Shown: piece after piece, positions 44,078 through 53,281 of the stretch
Numbering within the stretch: position 1 is the stretch's first letter
Layout: each line of letters opens with the position of its first letter
DNA from: G965226155 sp965226155
Lineage (GTDB): Bacteria > Pseudomonadota > Gammaproteobacteria > Eutrophobiales > Eutrophobiaceae
Assembly (NCBI GenBank): GCA_965226155.1
Contig: OZ245331.1
Location: 2,232,001 to 2,296,000 of the forward strand
Reading direction: 5' to 3'
DNA: 64,000 bases
Program-made: the position numbers and the translations under genes
Notes under the pieces: model-generated
What the model was told of the DNA's origin: nothing
Database searches by the model: none
Seen by the model: the letters and a program-made list of their open reading frames with translations, nothing else

Positions 44078-45103
44078 ATGACAGATGATCAAACAGATTT
44101 AAAGGCTTTGGAATCCGATGAGATTCGCCCTATTGTCGAATCGTTTAGGACGGCGATTAGTGCTATTCGCAACGAAGTAGGAAAAATTATCGTCGGCCAA
44201 GATGATGTAGTCAATCATTTGTTGATAACATTATTGGTAGGTGGTCATTGTCTAATTACCGGCATGCCCGGGACGGCTAAAACACTCTTAGTACGGACAG
44301 TCGCCAATGCACTTGGCCTGACATATAAGCGCATCCAGTTTACCCCAGACCTGATGCCGACTGACGTGACTGGTACCGATATCATTGAAGAAGATGTGAC
44401 GACAGGTCACCGTACATGGACCTTCGTACCTGGCCCAATATTTACAAATATATTGTTGGCTGATGAAATCAATCGTACCCCACCAAAGACCCAGTCTGCA
44501 TTGCTTGAAGCCATGCAGGAACGATCAGTAACAGTACGGGGGGAAAATCATCTATTGAGTCCACCTTTCTTCGTACTTGCTACTCAAAACCCAATTGAAC
44601 TGGAAGGGACGTACCCCTTACCGGAGGCACAGCTCGATCGTTTTCTGTTCAATGTGGTTCTAGATTATCTCAACAGTGATGAAGAACTCGACGTGGTAAA
44701 TCGCTATACAACAAGGATCGATATCCCTGATATCAATGTATGTACGAATGGGGAGGAGATACTGAAGTTCCAATGGCTGGTACGTCAGGTACCGGTGTCG
44801 GTGTCAGTCAGTCGCTTTGCAGTCAATTTAGTACGTATGACCAGGCCGAAAGAACAATCAGCTCCAGAAACTGTCCGTAAATATGTCAATTTCGGCGCTA
44901 GTGTTCGCGCTACTATGTTCCTCACGCTAGCAGCGAAGGCACTGGCGTTGTTGGCAGGCCGTTACCATGTTACGTATGACGATATTCGATCCGTGGCCTT
45001 GCCTGTACTCCGGCATCGGGTGTTAACCAATTACCACGCAGAATCCGATGGTCTAACGATCGATGATGTATTACAGGGCATATTGGATAACATAGAGGAA
45101 TAA
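44078..45103 (+). CDS. MoxR-family AAA+ ATPase
   Basis: A 341-residue cytosolic AAA+ protein. Motifs: Walker A CLITGMPGTAKTLLVRTVA near residue 62, FTPDLMPTDVTGTDI, Walker B NILLADEINRTPPKTQSALL near 128, sensor 1 FFVLATQNPIELEGTYPLPE, and the C-terminal YVNFGASVRATMFLTLAAKA with the arginine sensor. MoxR ATPases act as chaperones that mature partners containing von Willebrand domains; three such candidates are encoded around it. GAGGATG overlaps the ribosome binding region before ATG 44078. Confidence 0.93.
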   Translation: MTDDQTDLKALESDEIRPIVESFRTAISAIRNEVGKIIVGQDDVVNHLLITLLVGGHCLITGMPGTAKTLLVRTVANALGLTYKRIQFTPDLMPTDVTGTDIIEEDVTTGHRTWTFVPGPIFTNILLADEINRTPPKTQSALLEAMQERSVTVRGENHLLSPPFFVLATQNPIELEGTYPLPEAQLDRFLFNVVLDYLNSDEELDVVNRYTTRIDIPDINVCTNGEEILKFQWLVRQVPVSVSVSRFAVNLVRMTRPKEQSAPETVRKYVNFGASVRATMFLTLAAKALALLAGRYHVTYDDIRSVALPVLRHRVLTNYHAESDGLTIDDVLQGILDNIEE

Positions 45104-45107
45104 TTAT

Positions 45108-46022
45108 TTGAATAACGGGACTGCCACGCAAACTTCTTCCACTAAGCTTTTGCGGCCGGAGATACTGGCCGGCTTATCTAATTTGGAATTGGTTGCTCGT
45201 GCTGTTGTGGAAGGTTTCCTCATCGGTTTGCACCGTTCTCCCAATTTCGGTTTCAGTCAGGAATTCGTTGAATACCGTCCTTATGCAGAAGGTGATGACC
45301 CTCGGTTTGTTGATTGGAATGTATATTCGAGAACAGATCGAACTTATATTAAACGCTTTTTCGGAGAGACCAATAGTCATCTGGTTATCCTATTAGATGA
45401 CAGCGCATCAATGGGTTTTACGTCCGGCGCAGTGAGTAAATTGCAATATGCAAAGTTTCTTTCAGCTAGCTTAGCCTATCTTGCCAATAAACAACACGAT
45501 GCAGTGGGCTGTATTGTTTTTGATGAAGAGGTCAGCGATTATCGGCAGCCATCGACTCGGAGTGGGAAACTTCAGGGCGTTTTACATTCATTCGATGCGG
45601 CAACGCCATCACGAGGCACAGATTTGGGTAAGCCTTTCCGCCATTTTCGGGATCTTATTAGCCAGCGAGGAATGGTTATTGTTATTTCTGATTTCTATTG
45701 CGACCCTAGTGCAATGATTGAAAGTGTTCGTCCACTTGCCTTTATCGGACATGACATAATTTTGTTCCAAGTTTTGGACCCTAAGGAGTTAAAACCAGAT
45801 TTTTCCGAGGCGATGCTGCTGGAAGATGTGGAAACCGGGGATGCGGTAGAGGTGTCGAAGCAATTTATCAGAGATGCATACCCGCAGCGTGTACAAGAGC
45901 ACATCTTGTCACTAAAAGAAGCTGCAAAAGGGTTTGGTGCAGATTACGTTTTTTTGAAAACCACTGACTCACTCGACCTCGCTCTGAGAAATTATTTAAC
46001 CTTCAGGCTAAGACGCAAGTAA
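45108..46022 (+). CDS. DUF58 protein (von Willebrand-like MoxR partner)
   Basis: A 304-residue protein that always travels with MoxR. FSQEFVEYRPYAEGDDPRFV then DWNVYSRTDRTYIKRF is the DUF58 signature, followed by a von Willebrand A fold with LVILLDDSASMGF (DxSxS metal site) near residue 95 and MVIVISDFYCDPSAMI. It has no signal peptide or membrane segment. The TTG start at 45108 is four bases after the moxR stop; no ATG suits. In related systems the DUF58 protein is a client or adaptor of the ATPase. Confidence 0.9.
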   Translation: MNNGTATQTSSTKLLRPEILAGLSNLELVARAVVEGFLIGLHRSPNFGFSQEFVEYRPYAEGDDPRFVDWNVYSRTDRTYIKRFFGETNSHLVILLDDSASMGFTSGAVSKLQYAKFLSASLAYLANKQHDAVGCIVFDEEVSDYRQPSTRSGKLQGVLHSFDAATPSRGTDLGKPFRHFRDLISQRGMVIVISDFYCDPSAMIESVRPLAFIGHDIILFQVLDPKELKPDFSEAMLLEDVETGDAVEVSKQFIRDAYPQRVQEHILSLKEAAKGFGADYVFLKTTDSLDLALRNYLTFRLRRK

Positions 46023-46025
46023 GCT

Positions 46026-48017
46026 ATGAGTTTACTGGCACCGTTATTTCTAATTGGACTTCCATTAATAGCACTGCCAATTTGGTTGCATCGTTTACAG
46101 GTACAAAATTCTGAACGTAAGTCCTTCAGTTCAACTATGTTGTTGGAATCTAGCCAACAACAGGTGCTATTAAAAAAGAAATTGCGTTACTTATTACTAT
46201 TAGCAATCCGGATATTGCTGTTGTTATTGATGGCGTTCACTTTTGCAAAACCCATACTGAATCGAGATGTGACAACTATTACAGGCGGGAATAATACACT
46301 CCACGTGATAGTTATCGATACGTCCTTATCAATGAGATACGGCGACTGGATGTCAGATGCAATAACAAATGCAAAGGAAATTGTCGGCAATATGACCGAA
46401 GGAGATATGGGTCAACTTATTAGTGCAGGAGATACGACAACAATATTAGCTGGCCCCACACCTGCCCAAGAGGAATTACAGCAGGCACTTAACAAGATCC
46501 AGGTCGGGACAGGTCGGGTGGAATTTGGAAGATTGGTTGAGGACATTAACTCGATAATAAATGAGAGTACATTAAATCTAGCTATTCACTTGATCAGCGA
46601 TTTCCAAATGACTAATTTACCATCTCGGTTTGCAGAACTGATTCCTGGTCAGAATGATAATAAGGAAATGCGTCTAGAATTATACCCTGTCGGCAATGCC
46701 GATGCCGTTAACCTGTCTATTGATTCAGTCTCACGGATTGATAGCAATATTGAAGTCAGGGTGCGAGGATATAACAATATTGAGAACGAAATCACAGTTA
46801 CCCTTAGAAATAATAATGAAATAGCAGGAGAACAAACACGATTTATTAAAGAAGATGGGGTTACCCGTTTTCAATTCCAGGATTTAGAGTTTATTACAGG
46901 TGATAATCTTATAGAGACCAGTATCAGTCTGAACGATCTTCTTACGGAAGATGATCAAATGTACACGGTCTTTGTAAATCAACCACCAAAGCCGGTATTG
47001 CTGATTACGGATGACTTGCAGTCCTTGGCAGTAACTTATCTGACTGCTGCCATTGAGACTGGACCTCGAGGATATAATGTAGAGCCAGTCTTAATAAATG
47101 AAATAGACCCTCGCATCGTGCAACGATACTCTTGGATTGTCATTGATGATCTTGGGATAGTGAATGAAACACTTGCCACGACATTGGTTGAATATTTGCA
47201 TTCTGGCGGCGCGATTTTGGCTGCAATCGGTGACCGATCCCTATCATTAACAGTGTTGCCGGTCAGCGAGAACAAAATCGGGTCGGTTGCTATGACTTCC
47301 AATGTGATGCCACCTATTGCCGTCTCTTGGGTGGATTCAAGTCATCCGGCGCTTGTTGAAACCAGTGGTTGGCGGGATATCAATGTGGCACGAAGTCTGA
47401 ATCTGGAATTGGGTGAAAATGATAATTTACTTATTACTTTAGATAATGGTAAACCGCTACTGCTAGAACAGAAATTGGGACAAGGTAAAATACTATTAAT
47501 TCTCACTGGTGTAGATAATGTATGGAGTGATATTCCTCTGCGCCCGGTATTTGTAAATTTTATTGCAGAGGCTGCAGGCTATTTGTCCGATGAAGTTTTG
47601 CTAGATCAAAACCAGTTGATTGGTACCACAATGCAGTTGAAACAGTCAGGAACAGCTGCAGGCCAAGTTATTGATCCCCATGGAAATCAGATATTTGGTT
47701 TGGCTGAAACGTTGCGAACTCAGGATATAAAACTGAACGAAGTTGGTTTTTATCAGATCTATACTACAGGGAATGAGGCGACTATTGCGGTCAACCCGGA
47801 TCCGCTTGAATCTGACCTTACGATTATGGCTCCATCTGAGTTAGCTCGTTGGAGTAATGCAGGAACAGTGACGGATGTTATTGGGGATGCTAATTCCGAA
47901 GTCACGATACATCAGGATCCTTATGAAGTTTGGTATATTCTGTTAATTGTTCTCGCAGTCGTGGTAGTGGTTGAATCTGTTCTCGGAAACAGCTATTTGG
48001 CATTTAGGCAAGGATAA
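46026..48017 (+). CDS. BatA-like membrane protein with von Willebrand A domain
   Basis: A 663-residue protein starting three bases after DUF58. The N-terminus has the BatA/aerotolerance helix (LLAPLFLIGLPLIALPIWLH), then LRYLLLLAIRILLLLLMAFT FAKPIL near residues 55-80 as a second helix. A von Willebrand A domain follows (HVIVIDTSLSMRYGD with DxSxS, and IHLISDFQM). From residue 300 on there are beta-sandwich and amidotransferase-like segments (PPKPVLLITDDLQ, YLHSGGAILAAIGD), and a last helix near 640 (IVLAVVVVVESVLG). Architecture parallels the 38619-40847 protein, suggesting an ancient duplication of function within the operon. Confidence 0.83.
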   Translation: MSLLAPLFLIGLPLIALPIWLHRLQVQNSERKSFSSTMLLESSQQQVLLKKKLRYLLLLAIRILLLLLMAFTFAKPILNRDVTTITGGNNTLHVIVIDTSLSMRYGDWMSDAITNAKEIVGNMTEGDMGQLISAGDTTTILAGPTPAQEELQQALNKIQVGTGRVEFGRLVEDINSIINESTLNLAIHLISDFQMTNLPSRFAELIPGQNDNKEMRLELYPVGNADAVNLSIDSVSRIDSNIEVRVRGYNNIENEITVTLRNNNEIAGEQTRFIKEDGVTRFQFQDLEFITGDNLIETSISLNDLLTEDDQMYTVFVNQPPKPVLLITDDLQSLAVTYLTAAIETGPRGYNVEPVLINEIDPRIVQRYSWIVIDDLGIVNETLATTLVEYLHSGGAILAAIGDRSLSLTVLPVSENKIGSVAMTSNVMPPIAVSWVDSSHPALVETSGWRDINVARSLNLELGENDNLLITLDNGKPLLLEQKLGQGKILLILTGVDNVWSDIPLRPVFVNFIAEAAGYLSDEVLLDQNQLIGTTMQLKQSGTAAGQVIDPHGNQIFGLAETLRTQDIKLNEVGFYQIYTTGNEATIAVNPDPLESDLTIMAPSELARWSNAGTVTDVIGDANSEVTIHQDPYEVWYILLIVLAVVVVVESVLGNSYLAFRQG

Positions 48018-48022
48018 AAGAG

Positions 48023-51000
48023 ATGATAACTACCCTACAAATTCTGGAAACCTATCTAGAATCATTTCAGGACAGGCTAAAGAAGCTGGTGGTTGCTCGG
48101 TGCTCAGCAATCATGTCACTGGTCGCTTTATTGATCTCGGTTATCGGTGCCTATCTGGCTGTTCGGACCGGATTTTCAAGTGCAGTTGTCAATAGTTCCA
48201 GGTTGTTATTGGTATTATTTTTGACGAGTACCTTGCTTACTTTTTTTATATTGCCTTTAAAAAAATTGCGTAGCCAGTTGGGTGAACGTATTGAGGCACG
48301 AGTCCCAGATTTCTGTGGACGAATTGAGACTTATCTTGGTATGGCGGACAAGACCAACCCATTTAGGGTGCTCTTGGCTGAAGATTGTATGAAGATCGCA
48401 GAGGTAACTCCTGTTAATCAGCAGGTGCAGGATAAAGAATTATTTATTCCTGCTGGGGCGGCAGCATTATTTATTGGGGTATTGCTATGGGCGGCCGTCG
48501 CTGGTCCCGGCTTTTTAAACTATGGGATTCAGCACCTATGGGCTGGCTGGCTTTTTTCAGATTTGATGCCGCCACAATCTATTGTGGTCACACCAGGGGA
48601 TGAGGCAGTCCGTCGAGGGGGGACGGTAAGATTGCTCGCACGTATGGTTGGATTTGATCCGTTTCGAGCATCAATCCACGCGAAGATTGGAGACATCAAT
48701 TGGCAGGAAGTCGAAATGGTCTCAACCGAGCAGGGTTTTGAATTCACATTTTTTTCAGTGCGAGAGCCGGTGAATTATTATGTGACTGCCGCAGGTATTC
48801 GTAGCCCCGGCTATAATATCAGTATTGTCGATTTGCCTGACATACAGAACCTAAAGCTGACGTTCAATTATCCTGAATGGACGCAGCGTTCACCTGAAAC
48901 CTTTGACCCAGGGAGCGATATTCACGCTATAAAAGGTACCGGTATCGACCTTGAAATAACGACCGATGCACCGTTACCCAACGGGGTGCTGGTCCTTAAT
49001 AATGAATTGCAGCCGCTTAAGCTAAGCGAAAATACGGGCAAGATCTCTTTTCAGATCATCGATGATGGTCAGTATTACCTTGCAGCAAAAATTGGAAATG
49101 AGTTGGTCAGGTTGAGTGATGATTACTTCATCAAAATACTGGAAGATAGTAAACCAAATATAAAACTTGTCCGTCCGGGACGTGATTGGAGTGCAAGTCG
49201 TATTGAAGAAGTGACTGTTCAGGCTAAAGCGGAAGATGACTATGTGCTGGAAAATATGGAATTGCACTATTCAGTCAATGGAGGTGAATGGTATACGGTT
49301 ACAATGCCTGTCGATGGTCGTACTGCTGTGAACGATCATGTTTTTATGTTGGAGTCTCTACGTTCTTTTCCAGAATTAGATTTTGATGAACAGCTAGGTA
49401 CAGAGTTAGTGGCGGGAGATTTGATTGCATATTATGTGCAAGCGAGTGATCGAGATCAGATCACTAATTCCGATATTTATTTTATTCAGGTCCAACCATT
49501 TGACCGTCGATATACACAGTCTCAACAGATGGGTGGGGCAGGCGGAGGGTCAGGAAATGACCAGCAGGAAATATCGCAACGTCAGAAAGAAATCATTGTT
49601 TCAACATGGAATTTAATACGCGAGAAAACGGCAAGCAAAGGGGAGATTGATGGACAAACTAGGGACATTGCAATTCTATTATCAGCTTTACAAATAAAAC
49701 TAGCTGAACAGGCACAAACCCTAGCAAATCGCACCAATGCACGACAGTTGAGTGCGGACGAACAGATCGCGAAGTTTGTCGAATATATTGAGAAAGCAGC
49801 TGAAGCCATGCATCCTGCCTCTGATCGTCTCGCCGCTATTAATTTGGAAGAGGCGATTAAACCGGAACAAGTAGCATTGCAGTACTTGTTACGGGCAGAG
49901 GCGGTATTTACTGATATCCAGGTATCGTTTCAGCAGGGAGGTGGTGGAGGCTTTAGTGCGGGACAGGATCTTGCAGAGATGTTTGAACTGGAGATGGACC
50001 TAGAGAAGAATCAGTATGAAACAGGAAATCCTGCTTCTCCGAATTCAAGTTCCCGTGAAACTGACGACACTATGCAACAGCTTGAAGAACTAGCAAGGCG
50101 TCAGCAGCAGCTGGCGGATAATTTAAGCCATTCACAAAACATGACGGAAGCGCAACGTTGGCAACAGGAAATGCTCAGGCGTGATGCTGAGCAGTTGCGT
50201 GATAGGATGGAGCAGAAACAACAACAGGCCTCAACTAGCCAATCTACTGAGCAGACTTCCAGTGGTAACCAGTCTGGTGAGAATGGAGATGCATCCAGTA
50301 CTGACGCCAGTCGTAGACTTGAGAGTGCAATCAGAGCGATGAGTGATGCGGTAGAAGAGATGCGTAACTCACCCGGTTCAGAATCGCTACAGAGATCTGC
50401 ACAGGAAGCCCAGCGTCAACTCGAAAATGTCAGGAGTCAGGTCGCACAAGACCAGCGCAGAAATATGCAACAGGCGTTTGAGAACATGGCAAGTCAGGCT
50501 GAGGATCTGTATGTAGATCAGGTCAGGATCGAAAGGGAGTTACAGGACGCAGTACGTCGCGCACTTGCCCAACGCCAGAAAGAGAATTCAACCCGGGTAT
50601 CCAGCGGATTGACTTCAGAACAGGAAGTAGAGTTATCTTCAGAGAAAAAGAAGATGAGCGAACTATTGCAGCGCTTGCAACAGAATATTTATTCATCTAC
50701 CGGTAATTATAGTGATGTCGTGCCGGGTGCAGTACGTGATCTGGAAGCAGCTGCAAATACCATCAGCCAAACAGAACTGAAACAGAGACTAGATATTGCT
50801 GCTGAATATATAGAATATGGCGCTACACCTTATATAGCAGGGAGCGAAAGTGCCGTAACCCAAGCATTAGATGAAGTTCGTAGCCGCTTGCGCCGGGCAC
50901 AATCACTGGTTCAAGGCTCGCAATTAGAGGATGCCAATAATCTGGATAAAACTCTTGCTCAAACACGCTCTCTTAGACGGGAACTTGAGCGGCTGGCAAA

Positions 51001-51496
51001 TTCTAATACTGAAGGCTCTGATGGACAAAGCGAAACACAGCTGCAAGCTAGCCAAGATGGTCAGTCTGGAAATCAGCGAGTCGGACAAGTTGGAGCAGGT
51101 CTTTGGAACGGCAATCAAATTTGGCGAGGGGGTGTAATTGATCCACTGGATTGGGATCGGGTTGGTAGAAACCTTGACGACACGGCTCGTGCTATACGTA
51201 ATTTAGTACCCGAATTACGGGCCCTTGAATTGTCAGCGGATGAGATTAACACGATTCGTGATTTGACTTTGCAACTTGAACAGCAGTTTGATTTCTCGGG
51301 TAGTTCTCGTAACGAGAGTATTTTGCTTTCGGAATATAGCGCCGCACTTAGTTTGCTCGAACAACTTGAAATTCGACTTGATAAAGGGTTAAAGAACAAG
51401 TTGCCTGACAATGTTCGATCGACGGCAACTGAACCTATCCCCGCTGAATATAAAGATATCGTTGCAGAGTATTATCGTCGCCTGAGTCGCGAATAG
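48023..51496 (+). CDS. Very large DUF4175-like membrane and coiled-coil protein
   Basis: The longest protein in the window, 1157 residues. Helices near residues 30-47 (LVALLISVIGAYLAV), 55-75 and 140-165 anchor it. From about 180 to 470 there are beta-rich repeats (GGTVRLLARMVGFDPF, VTVQAKAEDDYVLENMELHY, IAYYVQASDRDQITNSDIYF) like Ig or cadherin folds. From about 500 to 1000 it is glutamine- and glutamate-rich and coiled-coil (RRQQQLADNLSHSQN, DRMEQKQQQASTSQSTEQ), with low-complexity GGAGGGSGND and GGGGGFS. DUF4175 proteins close MoxR operons in many proteobacteria. Function is unknown; a long periplasmic stalk or structural element is a reasonable guess. Confidence 0.75.
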   Translation: MITTLQILETYLESFQDRLKKLVVARCSAIMSLVALLISVIGAYLAVRTGFSSAVVNSSRLLLVLFLTSTLLTFFILPLKKLRSQLGERIEARVPDFCGRIETYLGMADKTNPFRVLLAEDCMKIAEVTPVNQQVQDKELFIPAGAAALFIGVLLWAAVAGPGFLNYGIQHLWAGWLFSDLMPPQSIVVTPGDEAVRRGGTVRLLARMVGFDPFRASIHAKIGDINWQEVEMVSTEQGFEFTFFSVREPVNYYVTAAGIRSPGYNISIVDLPDIQNLKLTFNYPEWTQRSPETFDPGSDIHAIKGTGIDLEITTDAPLPNGVLVLNNELQPLKLSENTGKISFQIIDDGQYYLAAKIGNELVRLSDDYFIKILEDSKPNIKLVRPGRDWSASRIEEVTVQAKAEDDYVLENMELHYSVNGGEWYTVTMPVDGRTAVNDHVFMLESLRSFPELDFDEQLGTELVAGDLIAYYVQASDRDQITNSDIYFIQVQPFDRRYTQSQQMGGAGGGSGNDQQEISQRQKEIIVSTWNLIREKTASKGEIDGQTRDIAILLSALQIKLAEQAQTLANRTNARQLSADEQIAKFVEYIEKAAEAMHPASDRLAAINLEEAIKPEQVALQYLLRAEAVFTDIQVSFQQGGGGGFSAGQDLAEMFELEMDLEKNQYETGNPASPNSSSRETDDTMQQLEELARRQQQLADNLSHSQNMTEAQRWQQEMLRRDAEQLRDRMEQKQQQASTSQSTEQTSSGNQSGENGDASSTDASRRLESAIRAMSDAVEEMRNSPGSESLQRSAQEAQRQLENVRSQVAQDQRRNMQQAFENMASQAEDLYVDQVRIERELQDAVRRALAQRQKENSTRVSSGLTSEQEVELSSEKKKMSELLQRLQQNIYSSTGNYSDVVPGAVRDLEAAANTISQTELKQRLDIAAEYIEYGATPYIAGSESAVTQALDEVRSRLRRAQSLVQGSQLEDANNLDKTLAQTRSLRRELERLANSNTEGSDGQSETQLQASQDGQSGNQRVGQVGAGLWNGNQIWRGGVIDPLDWDRVGRNLDDTARAIRNLVPELRALELSADEINTIRDLTLQLEQQFDFSGSSRNESILLSEYSAALSLLEQLEIRLDKGLKNKLPDNVRSTATEPIPAEYKDIVAEYYRRLSRE

Positions 51497-51558
51497 AATT
51501 TATTAAATCATTAAGCTGACCATATAGGGATATTGAAATTTTAAATTTTGCCCCAATA

Positions 51559-51574
51559 TAAGTACTTGTACTTA
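51559..51574. promoter_or_regulatory. 16-bp palindrome upstream of trxB
   Basis: TAAGTAC, two bases, then GTACTTA: a perfect seven-base inverted repeat 46 bases before the trxB ATG. It could be an operator. No family of regulator is indicated. Confidence 0.25.
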
Positions 51575-51619
51575 CCCATTCTCGGTAAGTTCCAACTTGT
51601 TGAAGAACTATAAATAATA

Positions 51620-52567
51620 ATGACTGAAAATAAATATGCAAAATTAATAATCCTGGGTTCAGGACCCGCTGGCTATGCTGCCGCGGTCTACGCAGCCCGC
51701 GCAAATCTTAATCCGGTTTTAATATCCGGTTTAGTTATGGGTGGTCAATTATCGACGACTACCGATGTGGATAACTGGCCTGGAGATGTTGAAGGTTTGC
51801 AAGGACCTGCATTAATGGATCGGATGCGGGAGCATGCCGAGCGGTTTCATACTGAAATAATCTTCGATCATATCAATCAGGTCGATCTGCAAAACCGACC
51901 TTTTGTTTTAAAGGGTGACAATGTTACTTATACTTGTGATGCATTGATCATTGCAACCGGTGCCTCTGCAATGTATCTCGGCCTGCCATCAGAACAGGCT
52001 TTCTTGGGGAAAGGTGTCAGTGCGTGTGCAACTTGCGATGGCTTTTTCTATAAAGGCCAGAAAGTCGCTGTTGTTGGTGGGGGAAACACAGCAGTTGAAG
52101 AAGCGTTGTATTTATCAAATATTGCCTCGGAGGTTATCTTGATACACCGTCGCGATTCCCTGCGGGCTGAAAAAATACTTCAGGACAAGTTATTTGAAAA
52201 AGAGAGTAGTGGGAATATCACTATAAAATGGTTTTACGTGCTTGAAGATGTACTGGGTGATGATTCAGGTGTTAATGGTATGCGGGTTAAAAACATACAG
52301 TCTAACGAGTTCGAAGATCTCGATTTAAAAGGAGTCTTTATTGCCATCGGCCATCAACCAAATACAGATATATTTAAGGATCAACTGGACATGAAGAACG
52401 GTTACATCATGATCAAGAGTGGAATTGAAGGTAATGCCACTGCGACTAGTATTCCAGGTGTGTTTGCTGCTGGGGATGTGGCTGACCAGGTTTACAGACA
52501 AGCGGTAACATCTGCCGGGTTTGGCTGCATGGCAGCGCTAGACGCGGAAAAGTTTCTGGATGAGTAA
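51620..52567 (+). CDS. trxB: Thioredoxin reductase
   Basis: FAD enzyme that passes electrons from NADPH to thioredoxin. The 315 residues show the FAD-binding LIILGSGPAGYAAAVYAAR, the redox pair SACATCDGFFYKG (CATC near residue 138), the NADPH-binding VAVVGGGNTAVEEALYL followed by HRRDSLRA, and the C-terminal FAD block GVFAAGDVADQVYRQAVTSA with the family's final GFGCMAALDAEKFL. Stands alone after the MoxR operon, 123 bases from its end. Confidence 0.96.
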   Translation: MTENKYAKLIILGSGPAGYAAAVYAARANLNPVLISGLVMGGQLSTTTDVDNWPGDVEGLQGPALMDRMREHAERFHTEIIFDHINQVDLQNRPFVLKGDNVTYTCDALIIATGASAMYLGLPSEQAFLGKGVSACATCDGFFYKGQKVAVVGGGNTAVEEALYLSNIASEVILIHRRDSLRAEKILQDKLFEKESSGNITIKWFYVLEDVLGDDSGVNGMRVKNIQSNEFEDLDLKGVFIAIGHQPNTDIFKDQLDMKNGYIMIKSGIEGNATATSIPGVFAAGDVADQVYRQAVTSAGFGCMAALDAEKFLDE

Positions 52568-52641
52568 TCAGATTAGGTGATTATTTTACACTACAAACGA
52601 AAAAATAAAATCTAGAGTCTGTGTAGTAAATTCGGTATATT

Positions 52642-53121
52642 TTAGCGTAGAAAACGAAAGCGATCAGACAGGTGATTATCAAGACCATAAAATCGACCAG
52701 CAGGTATCAAACCGAGTACCAGCAATATGGCCAGCCAGGGCATGTCATCAGTCATTCCAGCCAACACACCTCCACCTTTTGCGAACCAGATATTCGCGAC
52801 CATGAAAACACCAGCAAAAGCGGCATATCGGGTTGCAAGACCTAGTACCAATGCAATTCCCATAGTAAATTCACCCCAGCTAACCAAAAAACCGAACAAG
52901 TCTTTATTAGGTAGAATAACGGACTCTATGAACCCTTGGTAGAAACCAAAACTGGATTCTAATCTAGATTGTAGAAACCCAGCCATCCTGTCACTAAAGC
53001 CTTCGTTAGTGAGTTTAGTAAAACCGTGATAAGTAAAAAACACGCCAGCATAAAGGCGCAATAGCACTATCGGCCAGTATCGAAAAGATTCGGATGATTT
53101 TGGAATTTGTTGGTCAGTCAT
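52642..53121 (-). CDS. DoxX-family membrane protein
   Basis: A 159-residue protein with four hydrophobic segments. WPIVLLRLYAGVFFTYHGFT, the GWGEFTMGIALVLGLATRYA-like segment and WLAILLVLGLIPAGRFYGLD follow the DoxX pattern. DoxX proteins are linked to thiosulfate-quinone oxidoreductase in some archaea and to oxidative or thiol stress in bacteria; the role here is not established. It faces trxB tail to tail, and the IS30-like element lies 140 bases upstream of its start. Confidence 0.8.
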   Translation of the reverse strand: MTDQQIPKSSESFRYWPIVLLRLYAGVFFTYHGFTKLTNEGFSDRMAGFLQSRLESSFGFYQGFIESVILPNKDLFGFLVSWGEFTMGIALVLGLATRYAAFAGVFMVANIWFAKGGGVLAGMTDDMPWLAILLVLGLIPAGRFYGLDNHLSDRFRFLR

Positions 53122-53261
53122 ATCGTGTCTCCATTTGAAAATCCGATACTACTACTATAGGTATAATATCGTAGGTTAGGAAACGTTAATTTGTGTAACC
53201 CGTAAATTTAACTTCATTTTATCGCTTTTAGTTAGTGTAAACTCGTATTAAATAAACGCGG

Positions 53262-53281
53262 ATTCAACTTTGAAGTGCAAC
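53262..53281 (+). repeat. Left inverted repeat of the IS30-like element
   Basis: ATTCAACTTTGAAGTGCAAC; compared with the reverse complement of 54301-54320 (ATTCAATTTGTAAGTGCAAC) it differs at three positions. Confidence 0.75.

Noticed and set aside
37784..51496. The MoxR operon as a phage-defence island
   Set aside because: No nuclease, toxin or defence effector domain is visible, and most products are exported or membrane-bound, so an envelope role fits better.
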